Source: Poecilobothrus nobilitatus
Lineage: Eukaryota > Arthropoda > Insecta > Diptera > Dolichopodidae
NCBI GenBank assembly: GCA_947095535.1
Contig: OX352774.1
Span: 213,888,965 to 213,952,964, forward strand
Length of the DNA: 64,000 nt
Direction: 5' to 3'
This document shows positions 10,885 to 23,177 of the stretch, one piece after another. Positions within the stretch are counted from its first letter, which is position 1. Every line of letters starts with the position of its first letter. The position numbers and the translations under genes are program-made. The notes under the pieces are model-generated. The model was not told the origin of the DNA. It did not search any database and saw only the letters and a list, made by a program, of their open reading frames with translations.

Positions 10885-13084
10885 CATCCATTTTTATACA
10901 TGATGGTATAAAAAATGTCAAAACAAAGAATATATACGTATTCAATTGTCAGCCGCAATAATATTTGTTAAATGTCAAATTTTTTGTTTATTTTTTTTTT
11001 CTATATCTGAAGAGTTACGACCATGTCTTGGTGTTGTGAAGCATATTGTATAATTTGCATAAGTAACTATATATAAGAAATAATATTCTAAAATAATTAA
11101 ATGTCATTTGATGAATAATGATTAAGTACAAATTTTGATATGATTAACTATATGTTGATATGATTACAAATTTTTCCAAGCTTGCTATAAGTATAAACTA
11201 GAAATTTGAATAACTATGAATGCAATAATACTTTGAGTCACACTTTCTATAGAATAGAATAAATAACACTACCAAAATAAAATTTTTAATACTTAATTAA
11301 ATTAAACATTTTTGTATATATATAGTTATGTATATATATACTTTCTGAGACCTTGTTTAAGGTGAAGTTTTTTTTTTTTTTTTTGAACAAAATAAAAGAA
11401 AAAACGTGTTTATTTTTATTATACTCATAAAGTCATAAAATTTTACTTTTTTTTATCTTTAAATATTTTATTTAACGGCTATTTAAATTTATTTTTATTG
11501 AGTAGCGCAATGTGGTACTAATATTATGGAAATACAAACTTGAATATTATAAAGCTTTTTCATTGTGACATTTTTAAATATGATTTAAAATTTTTATTTT
11601 CTTCTTTTCTTTTTTTTTTTAAATGCAATTATATTGTGGATTTGATAAAACATATTTAGATTTATGTTTTCAAAAATGAGTACTTTTAAAGTGATATGAC
11701 TGTTCTATGTTTTTTTTTTTTTATTTTGTTTAAAATTGAGTGTATTGAATACCATATATGTGGAATTCTATAAGCTTAATTTAAACATGAAGGATTTTGC
11801 AACAAATAAAGTATTGAAAATTTTAAATGTACTTTAAGGCAATTTATTTATTTTTAAATTTTATTTTAAAAATTGCACAATTTATTTCATTAACATTACT
11901 TTTTTTGTTCAAAAAAAAATTTATTTAAGGACGTTTTTAATATAGATATTATCACTCCTTATTTGACGAAATTGAAAAACCTTTTAGTTACTTATGCTTC
12001 AGAAATTGCAAAACAACTCATATTATAGTTACTGTAAACAGTTACTTAAGTACTTAAATTTTTTTTTCACGAATATTTTTATTTTTACTTAAAAAATTTA
12101 AAGAATTTTTTACTTAAAGATCTTTAAATAAATTTTATACTTAAGTATATTGAGTTAGTACATAAATTGTTAATTTTATGAAATTTTATATTTTCGACAT
12201 ACCACTTATTTTCCTATAGTACCTATACTTTGACCTTTTCTCAGATACATATTGAAGTTTTAGTGTGGTAATCGTTGAGCATATTTCACGCAAAAATTTA
12301 TAGATCTATGATGAAATCTTTCAAAGATAATTCATCTCATACAGTTTTTAATTTCATTTTTCAGTTCAAATTTTTGTTATTTAATTCTTAGGTATTCAAA
12401 AATTTTTATTGATTTTGTAGTCATTATTAAAAGGATCTATCCAACTCGTAATCGGATTCTCAATATATTCTATATTATTATATAGTATAGAATTTTTTTC
12501 TTCAACTTTTTAATTTTTATTTCCTAAAATATACTTAATTAAATTGTGAAACAACCCTACTGTAATTTCGTTTACATTTGATTAAGAGCTTAGAAAAATT
12601 GATGTAATTTTAGCATTAAGTAAGTATTTTGCATATGAATTAATCTTGTTAAGTATTCAATTTTAATTTTTTTTTATTTTTTATTTTTGTAGATAATTCA
12701 ATTACAATCAGAGTACTTATATATATAAGAAGTTAGTTACATATTAAATTTTTTAAATTTATATTAAAGATAAACGGAAAGAATATTATTAAAAAGAATT
12801 TTTTTTTATTAAATATAAACTTGTAATAAAAAAATAGTTTTCTATTTAAAAATGATATTTCGATTTTTAAAAAAATAATGTCTATTAAAAAACCTGATTA
12901 ATCTGTTGATTAAAAAGTTCTACTTTGAAAAAAGTAACAGAATTTTAAGTAAATCTAGTCAAAAAAATTTTAATTATGGTTTTATTAGTATATTAAAAGT
13001 TGTTGTAGTTTTGACTCAAAGTATTAAAACAGCTTAGTTATTAGTTATTTCTTTTGTCAAAGAATTGTTTCTATTGATTGCCAG
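10885..13084. other. AT-rich non-coding stretch
   Basis: Low-complexity sequence with several T-runs of 10-16. The words TACTTAAGTA and TTAAGTATA recur (around 12050 and 12140). No gene or repeat family recognised. Confidence 0.5.
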
Positions 13085-13129
13085 CATCCACGGTTTATAA
13101 TTTTATCTTCTACTTTATGGGTAAAATGG
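13085..13129 (+). other. Possible 45-nt cassette exon (weak)
   Basis: A pyrimidine-biased stretch ending TTCTATTGATTGCCAG at 13084 could be an acceptor. The segment 13085-13129 is then followed by GTAAGTATT, a consensus donor. It is 45 nt long, divisible by three, and open in two of three frames (HPRFIILSSTLWVKW or STVYNFIFYFMGKM). No branch point as clear as those at the other two candidate splice sites is visible. TAAGTA is abundant in this DNA, so chance donors are frequent. It could easily be coincidental. Confidence 0.2.
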
Positions 13130-13860
13130 GTAAGTATTTTCACAGTTATTACATCAGAAAAATAAAAAATTATTTTTCCAAAAAAGCAAAAAACAAAAAA
13201 AGGAAACTTATTTCAATGTTTTTATATGTCTGATTTAAAAAAAATTAACTGAACGTTAAAAAAAATAAAAGGATAAAATTAAATTTAATGTTATAAATTT
13301 TCTTTTCAATTATTTTGAATCTATTATTTAATTATTTTTTTTTGCTATATATATATATACTTAAGTATATATTTATAGTTAGTTATTTTACTTTTTTTTT
13401 TTTTTGTTATGCTCAATTTTAAGGATGTTAAATGTACACATCGAACAGGATAACTGTCATTTTAAATTTAACAAACCATTCAATTTAATTAACGATACAA
13501 GAAAATTGAATGTTTCTAATTTTTGTATTTATTGCGTATTGCAAGTTATATAGCTTTAAGTAAGATCAGTATATAGGTATGAGAGAGTAAAAGAGATTTA
13601 ACAAATAAAAAATTTAAAAAATTTTCCTAAAATTTTATTTATAATAAAAAATCAAAAAGAATAACAAAAACAAAAAAAAAATTTCGTTAGCTGAAATTCT
13701 ATTATTTAAAAATTAAACATTACGGATTTCAACACGAATAAGAGTTTAAAGTAAATGTCCTTAGGATTTAAGTTATTAAATTAAGAATATCATATTTATT
13801 AACTTTTTATTTAATTAATTTAATTTATTTAGTTACTCCAGATATTATTATATATGGAGC
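13130..13860. other. AT-rich non-coding stretch
   Basis: Low-complexity A/T sequence. Nothing recognised. Confidence 0.55.
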
Positions 13861-14195
13861 CATGAGGGCGTAACATTTGGTAAAAAAACCACAGATAACA
13901 AATATCTATTTGGCGTAAGTCCACTTGTCAAAAAATTCAAAATGCAAAAAACAATTAAGTAGCAAATTTCTCACTTAAAAACATCTTTGTTGTTAAAATA
14001 TGTATGTAAAAAAAAATAATTAAAAATGATTCTAGAGTTGGTTATAAAATCAGGGTTTCAATAATTTGTTTAGCGGGGAGTCTGAAGACGTTACCCCTTA
14101 TTATATGTTTAAATATAAGTAAGTATACGTAAAATAAATAATTAGGAGGAACTTTATAGTTGGTTACAAAATCAGAGTTTTACGCTTTTTACAGA
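13861..14195 (+). repeat. Dispersed repeat family 1, locus 1 (two tandem cores)
   Basis: Carries AGTTGGTTATAAAATCAGGG near 14037 and AGTTGGTTACAAAATCAGAG near 14160, 125-130 bp apart, separated by GTTTAGCGGGGAGTCTG. The reverse complement of 28975-29145 has the same order: TAATTA, GATACAAAATCAGGATT, GTTTAGCGGGAGTTTG, AAAATGTGCATGTAAC, AGTTGGATACAAAATTAGAG. The family has no coding capacity and no clear ends. A decayed satellite-like or Helitron-like repeat are both possible. Confidence 0.65.
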
Positions 14196-15607
14196 ATATG
14201 TATGTACTTAAATATTTACCTAATGCCCCCGATATAATATGTATATACATATATGTAGTTATCTATGTATATTTGACATTCAAACGGATGTTTTTTCAAA
14301 ATAAAAATTTGACATCACGAATTTTTGTTAAATGTCTAGTTTTTGCGAAAAGTGATTTTGTTCAAATGATATTAGGCAAATTGGATATTTGCTATGTGAG
14401 TTTAGGGCTACTGCACTTTATACCCATTTAGTAAACACTTATATGATTTATTTCTTACATGATTATAAAAGAGTTTCGACTTGCAACATTTACAATTTTA
14501 TGTATGTCCACTTAACTGAAATATTTAAATTTTAATTCATAAATATAATTTAATCTACATCCTTAGTTTATTTTTTTTTTTGTTATAAATATAATTAAGA
14601 TTGTTTTATTATATGTATTTACTTATATATGTATAAACTTTTATTTGCATAATAAAAATATCTTGGTTTTTTTATACCTTTACGTAAGTTTTTATGTGTG
14701 GAAACCCGTATATATTTATTTTTATTTTTTAACTTGAATATTCTTTACCTATAGAATAACCTGTTAACTGTTAACGGCAATATGATGATTCAGAGGTCAT
14801 TGCATTAAAAAAAAAAAAACATTTTCCTTCTCATTCAAATCTTTTTTTTCGACATATGCTTTTAGTAAGCATGTATTTGTTTAAAAATGAATTATTTGCA
14901 TTTTGTTAAAATCATTTTCAGTAATACATTTTTGTTATTAGATTTTATAATAGATACTTAGTTAAGTACTATATATATTTATAGGTATATACTTACATAT
15001 ATATATTTTTTTATATTATATTTATGTATGCATGTTTTGTTGATTGTTGTATAAGTATATACATATAAGTATGCATATTTAAATACGTACATGTTCTATG
15101 TGCAGTGAATGTGTAAACGTATATATGGTTTTTTTTTTTTTTTTTTGTATAATACATATATTGAAGGTATTGACTGTACGTATGCCTTACAGTGTTTTGT
15201 TTCAATATCATGTTCAATTTATTCTATATACTTATTATGTATATGCAATAATTGTTATCGTTGTTTCGTAGCCTAAACATTATATGTATCCGGACATTTT
15301 TTTATTTTCATTGGATAAAAAAAATCAATCACGCAGTGGTGCGATTCAAATTCAAACAAAACAAAAAAAAAAAAAAAACTAAAAACCAAAACAATATACA
15401 AAAATAACCAAAAAGAATATATAAAAATATAAAAAATCAAAATCTACATATTCTAATCAGGATAAGGAATTATTGGTTTGAAAAGACTACGCGTGTGCAT
15501 ATGAGAATCAATAAATAACCACATTTTCAATTTTTTTTTTTTTTTTAATGAAATAAAAAACAATACTTTTTCTTTTAAATAAAAAAAAATATATTTTTTT
15601 TTATATA
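14196..15607. other. AT-rich non-coding stretch
   Basis: No gene. TATATA/CATATA-rich blocks dominate 14980-15140. The open frames here are driven by TA and A repeats. Confidence 0.55.
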
Positions 15608-16263
15608 CAGGGTTGTTTTGAAATTAATAGGTGTCACAAAATGTACTTAAAAGGGTATATGTATATCTAATCGAAGAGTTCGACATAAATAGATAATCTG
15701 AATCGCAATTTGATTAGATTCTACAGTTTATCTCTATAGTTATTTTACAGTAAATTGGTTCTAAAAATGCTAGTTACTTCCTTATAATGAATTTACAAAA
15801 AATTGCTATCAGTTCTTATTTTTTTTTTGCTTCTCACTCTTTTGTTTTTTTTAATTAATTACTTAGTTCAACTTGAAAAAATCAACTTTATAAAAGGATA
15901 TTTTCAATTTCTTTTTCGATTAAAGTATTTGGTTGTAAAAATTATTATAAAAGTACTACTTTTTTGACATTTTGAAAACTATATGTTCGCAACTTAATTT
16001 TTTAGTATTTCCGGATACAATATCCTTCTATTTCAAATTTGAAACTTGTTCTTCCATACATTTTTTAAAGTCATTACAATATAAGTGTATCTTTTATATA
16101 CATATACATATATACCTATAATACTTGTATAGAACTTTTAAGCTCGATCATATATAGAGAATTATTGAAGATCCCTTATAGCTAATCAAACTTTTTGCAT
16201 ATTTTATTATACTCTACTATAGATATGATATTATTTCGCACCTGTTGTGTGACACTCTGTATA
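15608..16263. mobile_element. Possible mariner-like remnant with short inverted ends
   Basis: The left end reads TATACAGGGTTGTTTTGAAA, and the right end, reverse-complemented, TATACAGAGTGTCACACAAC. Both sit next to TA-rich flanks, and both continue with an AGGTG motif (AATAGGTGTCAC, CAACAGGTGCGAAAT). TACAGGGTGT-type ends are common among short Tc1/mariner elements, but similarity here covers only about 10 bp securely. No transposase motif was found inside. Confidence 0.3.
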
Positions 16264-16913
16264 TATACAATAAATAAAAAGGAAATGCTTTAAAAAATAT
16301 AATATGTAAGTATAACACTGCTAAGTTTTGTAAACCTCCTACACACTATAATTCATATAGTCATATGTTTTGATTTAAATTTGTAAATCTGTTGCAATTC
16401 AGTGGTTATCAATAATGCGACAGTCCAATCGAGCGTTTATTTATTTGATTGTTTTTTTTAAATTTACTTTTCAATTTTAATTTCCTTATCGTTTTTGGAT
16501 TTTGTTTTTAATATTGAAGGTGAACTATAGTTTCATTATATAGTACCTGTTTCAACCATAAATTGCATAAATTTTGATTTAGTTATAAATACTTAACACT
16601 TAATTAGAACTTAATTAATCCATTATAAATTTTAATATTTTTATGTAGTTATTCGTTGCACATTTAGATTGATAATTTTTTAAATAGAGAAACTACATTT
16701 ATATAAATGAGTGCTTCTATACGAACCATACTTAGTTTTATTAATAATTATTAAAAATCTTTTTATATGTAACTACAAAATTCCTGATATTCATTTGTTA
16801 CGAATTATGTTTATATAGTATACGAATTTATAATTCTCGTTATCCATTTCCGTTCTTTAGGGATGAGTTCTTACTCGATCAAAACATTATAATATGTTTC
16901 ATTTACATATATA
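16264..16913. other. AT-rich non-coding stretch
   Basis: Nothing recognised between the possible mariner-like remnant and the SINE that follows. Confidence 0.55.
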
Positions 16914-17075
16914 GGGCCTCGGTGATCTGGAGAGTAAGAGCGTATAAAATACGCTGTAAACACCGAGGGAGTGTGGGTTCGAATGCCACACACGTCATTA
17001 GAGTTATTCTCCCTTACGACATTTACAGCCACATCTGAACAGGAAAGGCTGTGTAATTCCCTGTCCACATTTATG
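16914..17075 (+). mobile_element. tRNA-derived SINE, copy 1 (full length)
   Basis: Begins GGGCCTCGGTGATCTGG and has an A-box-like region, then a hairpin AGCGTATAAAATACGCT (16929-16945). The B box GGTTCGAATGCC (16976-16987) sits inside a T-arm-like stem. A non-tRNA body follows (TTATTCTCCCTTACGACATT, then ACAGGAAAGGCTGTG), ending CCACATTTATG before a TA-rich tail. Three other copies in the window share this order. A naive tRNA scan may flag it, but the long non-tRNA 3' body and multiple copies show a Pol III-type retroposon. The two short open frames over it (16871-17068 and 16971-17168) are artefacts. Confidence 0.9.
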
Positions 17076-18209
17076 TATATACATATATATATACTTATGT
17101 TAAGTAGCCGTATTTATTTTTGTACATACTTTCGAGATTATTTTTTCGGTAATTTTTTTTCCTATTAAAAATGGTAACGACCTAAACAGATTTTAAAATC
17201 CGTATTTCCTCAGATGACGTGTAATAAGTATTAAAAATATCAAATATATCAATTGCATACTTACAGGATTAAAGTTTTATTTTAAAATTATTTTTTTTGT
17301 TTTATTTCTTTTTAAAAATATGCACCCCTTACTTTATAGCAACTGTAAAATTTTTATTAGTTTTTTTTTTATCTCTTTTTGATTTTGGTACTCAAATAAT
17401 TGAATAAAAGCTAAAAAAAAAAATTAAAAATGGTTAAACTTTTTATAAAGATTTTCTATAAAAAATCCTTGTAGGTAGTTAGTTTTTTTTGTATTTAGAT
17501 TTGAAATTTTAAAAAAATGAAAGACAGCGTGAAATAATCAATTAATTTTATTAATGTTTATTTAAAAAAAAAAAAAAAACATTTGGGTTTTTCAAAACAT
17601 TGGACTAAAAAGTAAACCATTTTTTTTTTACCCAAAATAAGCTGATAAATAAAACAAAAAAAAAAAAAAAACACCAAAACCAGAAAAAGGACAAACAAAA
17701 AAGTTCTTTTCCTATTAATTTTATCAAAAACACAAAAAAAAAATTCCTTTAATAAGTAAGTAAGTATGTATATATATAACTATGTATCTATATTTTTCAT
17801 GTAGAAATTGATGAGATTAAAATGTGTATGGTGGTTTTAATGGTTATTTTTTTTTTCTAATGTTTGTGTTGAATTAGGTCGAATTCAATGTGTATATTGG
17901 GAATTAAAACGAAAATGTGCAGGATTTGATGAAAATTAAAAAAAAAAAAAAATAATTGAAAATTTTAATTGTTTAAACGATTTTTTTTTTTTATACGAGT
18001 ATAGATACAGTTATTAATTAAGATGGAAAATTTTATTCAAAGGAATTATAGAATCAAAAAATGTTGAAAAAATTACAAATATTTTAAAATTAGAGTTAAT
18101 TAAGTAACTACTTTTTCGTTAATTTTTTTTTTTATTTTTCGATTTTTGTAAATAATTATGTGTCCTGTTGTATGTATATATAAAGATGGTTTTTAACTTA
18201 TTATTTAAA
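17076..18209. other. AT-rich non-coding stretch
   Basis: A- and T-homopolymers (for example 17563-17579 and 17656-17671). No gene or family repeat recognised. Confidence 0.55.
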
Positions 18210-18288
18210 ATATTTTGTAGATCATGCTGACTTTTGGAAGAGCGATCCAATTGAATCCAAATAATTAACAAAATTTTTATAATTAATT
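18210..18288 (+). repeat. Short dispersed repeat, copy A
   Basis: Shares AATATTTTGTAGATCATGC at its start and AACAAAATTTTTA-AATTA at its end with 20262-20336. The middle is diverged (AAGAGCGATCCAATTGAATC against GAGGAGTGATTGAATTGAAT). The repeat is about 78 bp, with no inverted ends and no coding content. A partial third relative may start at about 46441 (TATTTTGTAGATCA). Confidence 0.6.
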
Positions 18289-20205
18289 ATTTATTTGCTT
18301 ATCTTGCTAAAGTGTTTTCTGCCATAAGTATATTAAACTATAGTTCTAGCTGGATCCTTTTCATTATGTTAATATATTTTTATAAATGCGATGTGGACTA
18401 ATATTTATTTCCGAAATACTTATAGAAATATGTAGTTAAAAAAAAAATAATTAAATATTTTAAATTTAGGGCTTTTTTTTTTACTTCTGAAAGTTGTAGC
18501 TCCTTAACAAATGAAGAAAGTGCAAAAAGAGATTTTTCACAAAATTAATTTTTGAATTAAATTTATTGTTTCATCATAATCTAAGTTCTGTACATATACA
18601 AACATACTACCTAAGGTCAGATCAAAAGAAACAAACAGATTAAGATAGATTTATGTAATTAAAAAGGAAATTTTTCCAAATTGTTAAAAAAAAATGTACT
18701 TAAGTAAGAGTATTTTTGTAAATGTACTTACAATTGAATTTTATTTTATTTTTATTTATGTTTTAATACTTTTTTTTAGCAATTTTTGTTTAAATTCGTC
18801 AAAACTTCAAAAAAAAAATGTATTTATTCGTTTTTGACATCTAAATGATTCAGATGACTCAAATTGTAATCAAACATACCTTATTAAATTTTTTTTTTCG
18901 AGTTAAAATAAGACGTTCCTTAGCATTATAACCAGAGCTGTAGATCATTTTTACAATAATAGTTTTTAAACAGTACTTAAGTACTTACCTATATAATTCT
19001 TAAGTATTACTTATATTCTGTATAGCTATATGGTACAAGTAACCTGATCCAATTGATTTATAATAATTAAGTATAGAGTACTTAATTATAAACTACTATG
19101 TTTCTTATTAAGTATATTTCTAATTATTTATTTAGTTATATATATACTTTTTAAATTTGCTCAAGCTAATTCGAAAACAGAATAAAAACAACGTAGTTAT
19201 AGGGTTAAAATATAATTTTTGGAAAAATTAATCTCTCTTTTTAATTTTTGTTTAGTTCTTAAGTCTAAATTTGTTTTATTTAAAAAAAAATTTAATTTTA
19301 ATATTAAATTCTATTATTATTAATTAAATTAAATAAAAATCTTTAAAATGTAATATTTTTATTCGCTGTTTATTTCCTTTCTTACGTAACAACAATCGTC
19401 CTTTTTTATTTTTTTGGTAATTTTCTCGGTTACATATTGAATTGCGTAAATTTTTCTAAAAACAAAATCCAATATTTTTAAATTTATAAGTATTGTTAAA
19501 TTTTTTTCATTTTCTTCCTTCAAATTCAGTTTTTCTTTATAATAATACATATACATACATAGTTATGTATTTGTATTATATGTATAAACAAAAAGAAAAA
19601 GGATTGCTCAAATATTTAAGTCTAGCAATTTATCGATTAACAGAAGTATCCTACGGGCAATTATTTGACGTGTTTACGTGTATTTTGCAAAAGTAAAGTA
19701 ATATGATACGTGAGTAAAATAAATTTAATAGTATTGCCAGACTTTTTTTTTTATATTCCGTCTGTTATACTTATTATTATTTGAATCTGGTTTTGATTTT
19801 CGAAAAAACCATTTCTGATTAATTTTGATTTTTGAAATATTTAATCATTTGAAATTTCATTTTCTGTTTTAACTTACAAATTTTAAATTAATATAAATTT
19901 AAATAAGGTGGATCCTACATATTTCTGAAATACATTGTTTATTCATAACTATAATTATTCATATATTCATAACACCAAGCGAGTCCTTTTTTTTTTTTAA
20001 TGTATTTTTAAGTTTAAGTATAAACAGATAAGTTTAAAAGTATATATGGGAAATTTCACTCGAACTGTTGGAAATCGCTTTCTTTTTCAGCCAAAAGAAG
20101 AGATTAAAAAGGTTAAAAGTGAGGATTCGTCATTGAAATTTAATGTATACTTAATTTAAAAAAAATAATTTTTTAATTTCAAAATTTATTATTAAAATCT
20201 TAAAA
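18289..20205. other. AT-rich non-coding stretch
   Basis: No gene. TACTTAAGTACTTA-type words cluster around 18975-19080. Open frames at 19359-19696 have no recognisable protein content. Confidence 0.55.
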
Positions 20206-20240
20206 CTAATTAAATTTTTCTTTTATATTTACAGGTGAGT
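20206..20240 (+). other. Candidate recursive splice site (ratchet point)
   Basis: A branch-point-like ACTAAT (20205-20210) is followed by a pyrimidine-rich tract (20214-20230) and ACAG (20231-20234), then immediately by GTGAGT (20235-20240), a full-consensus donor. The A of the branch motif is about 25 nt from the AG. A 3' splice site directly abutting a 5' splice site, with no exon between, is the definition of a ratchet point, known from long introns of Drosophila genes such as Ultrabithorax. After splicing to it, the donor is regenerated and the intron is removed in steps. It lies on the same strand as the candidate microexon at 62581-62613. An unrecognised exon with an alternative downstream donor cannot be excluded. 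Confidence 0.6.
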
Positions 20241-20261
20241 GTTTCAATGTAAAAAAGAAAA

Positions 20262-20336
20262 ATATTTTGTAGATCATGCGAACTAATGAGGAGGAGTGAT
20301 TGAATTGAATTCAAGTAACAAAATTTTTACAATTAT
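20262..20336 (+). repeat. Short dispersed repeat, copy B (next to the ratchet-like site)
   Basis: Partner of 18210-18288: AATATTTTGTAGATCATGC at 20261-20279 and AACAAAATTTTTACAATTA at the end. It starts about 27 nt downstream of the ACAG|GTGAGT junction. Copy A has no splice-site pair at the equivalent place, so the splice signal is not part of the repeat. Confidence 0.6.
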
Positions 20337-23177
20337 TGATAAAGTACACAAATTTTAATTACTTATCCCATAATTTTAAGTTTTATTTTAGTTAATCAGA
20401 TTGTTCGAAAAATTTTAATACAGATCAAATCACTAACAGATCTTTTTAATTTATGTAAACGTAAAATTTATTAAAAATTTTGAGTCAGAAATTTAACTTG
20501 AAATCAGTCATTATTTATGTTTTATTTTTATTTTTTTACAATACCGCTCTTAAAAAAAAATTCTGATAAAAAATTTTTTCTTTCAATTTCTTTTTTTCCC
20601 ATTGGCAAATTTTATAATTCTTAAATATTGTTAAGTTAATTTATTTCTCAGTAGATTGTTATTAGTAAACACTTTTTATTCATATAATAATAAAACAAGA
20701 AAAACGAACAAAAAAAATAGAACCAAACTGATAAAACAAAGAAAAAAAAATTTCTTTTATCACAACAAAAAAAAAACAACAATCAACTGTTTTAATTTTT
20801 TTTTCTTGTTTTTTTTATGTGTTGATTTTTACAAAAGTAACACAACAACGTTTTTCTTTTTAAGTACACATATATGCATACACATATATATATTTTTCAT
20901 TATTTTTCATAAATTTTTATTTTGTATCCTCATCAAGGATATGATACTTCTTTAGTTGTCATGGTAATATTTGTCTATTTGATTTTGATATTTTAGATTT
21001 TATTTGTTAAAAACAAGGATATCTTTATTTCAATATTTGAAGACTATAATATTCGTAGCTGTGTACGTAGTATTTTTGATTCCATATGTTGGGTTATGTT
21101 GTATACTTATATATATGAGTTTTTCAGCGGTCAGAAAATCTATTACTTCCTTTTCATTTTTTTAACACTTACATCTATGCTAGATATTTTTGTGTATATA
21201 TACATATATTAAAAATCAAACCAACTAGGATTTCGCGCATGATTTTTTTTAATGTTTTTTTTGTAATTTATGTATCGTGTATACGTTACTTATTACGAAT
21301 TCTCAGTTATAGTCTAAAATGTAAAACATATTTGATGAAGCTGTCAGATTTTAAGTTAGGAACCATACCTTCATATTAGAAGGAAATAATATAATGATAA
21401 CACAGAGCCAAATTCAAAAAGAAAAGTATAAAATAAAGCAAAAAAAAATCAATTAGCATAAAAAGCGCCAATAAGAATAATAACAACCAATACAAAGAGA
21501 AAAAAACATAACAACAGAAAAACAAATTTTATTTTTTCTTATTTTGCAAAACAAAACAAAAATAAAAAGTTGAAGACTCCTAAAAATATGTAAATTTTAA
21601 TGACATTCAAGAGAGTATTTGAAAAACAAAAAAAAAAAATAAATAAATATAAAAAGCAGAAAAATGTTGAAAAAACAAAAAAAAATAGAAAATAATTTCC
21701 TTATTTTAAAATGGAACAAATGTTTTTGGCGATGAAGGAAAATGGCGATGCTGATGATTTTTGAATTTGATGTAGTGGGTTTTGGTAGTGACATTACTGT
21801 TCTTGAATTTTGATATTAACGGTAACGATAAGGGTATGGAATTGGTTTTTTATGTAGCTTATACTTATATATAAATATATATATATATTTTTTTTGAAAA
21901 TAATTTTCTTTTTTCTTTTGTTTTAAATAAAAAAACAAAATAAGCTTGTGAACTAAACAAGTGTTACCACCGTTATTTTAAGATTTTTTTTTATTTTGTT
22001 ATAATTCAAATAACAAAAAAAAAAAAAAACATTTATGACAATATGTGTATTTATGTAATAAACTAAAATAAAAGAAAAAAAAAAACAGAATATTATATAG
22101 TAAGTATATAATATAAGAAGAAAATTTTTAATAAAATTGTCGTATGTGAATTTTTTCTAAAGTACGTATACATTTTGATTAAGTGTTGTTTGTTATGATT
22201 TGCTTTCTATTTTCATTTTCAAAACAAAAACCATCATACAACAGAAAAATAACATTATCCTGACAAAGAAATTGTTTTTTATACTATATTATGTACTTAA
22301 GATACACAAAAGGAGACATAAAAATAATGTTGATATTTCTCTTTTCCTTTTTTTTTATATTTTTTTTTTTTGTTTTTTTTTATTTTACTATAAAACAATT
22401 TTATTATGTGATATTTTTATTTATTTATTTTTTTTTTTTAAATATTTAAATTTTCCGAAAGAAATATGAAGAATAAAAATAAAATAGATGGAAAATTTTT
22501 ACATATATACGTACAAAATATGGCGAATAAGAAAATTATGGTTCAAAACAATTATTTATTTATTTAAAAAGAAAAAAAAAACAAAGAGTTTTTATAGCTT
22601 ATTAAGCGTAAATTAATATTAAATTTGGTTTAGATATAAAATAAACTTTTATTTATGTTTTTCATGTAATTTAATTTTTTCATGAAATAATAAATGAATG
22701 AATATGGAAGCTATAACGATATTATAAAATTGCATTGTTTGTTTTCTTTTAAGCTTAATATAATGTTTTTAAATTTTATATAAAATTTATTCTGAAAAAA
22801 ATACGATTCTATAACTTTTAGAAACAAACATTATCTGGTCCTTAGGTGTAAAAATTTAATACATATTTGGGGATAGAGTTTTTTTTAAACAGTTTGTTCC
22901 ACTCAATAATATATGTATATAGATCTATTTTTTGTAATTGCACATATATATATCATTTTTATACCCATGTTACATCACATAAAATTATATCTTCAGTTAT
23001 TTGTTAACCCGCCACTGATTAAAATTAAACTTAGATATTTGAAAAACTAATTTTTAAAAATTTTTAGAGAATGTGCAAAGTTTTAAAATTTTTTATGCCC
23101 GTATGAACGTATATTCAATGTATCTGTATGAATGAATATTCTGATATTTTGCAAAAAGATGTTGCAAACCAATAAAA
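20337..23177. other. AT-rich non-coding stretch
   Basis: Very low complexity, with A/T homopolymers throughout 20700-20830 and 21880-22470. Open frames of up to 99 codons here are rich in K, N, F and I and follow the homopolymers. No gene recognised. Confidence 0.6.

Noticed and set aside
16914..17000. Genuine tRNA gene at the B-box site
   Set aside because: Same head occurs four times with the same long non-tRNA body, so it is a SINE rather than a functional tRNA gene.
18980..19020. Minus-strand ACTTACCT as a reverse ratchet site
   Set aside because: The reverse-complement sequence upstream of the AG lacks a pyrimidine tract; similar ACTTACC words at 3700, 7266 and 34850 fail for the same reason.
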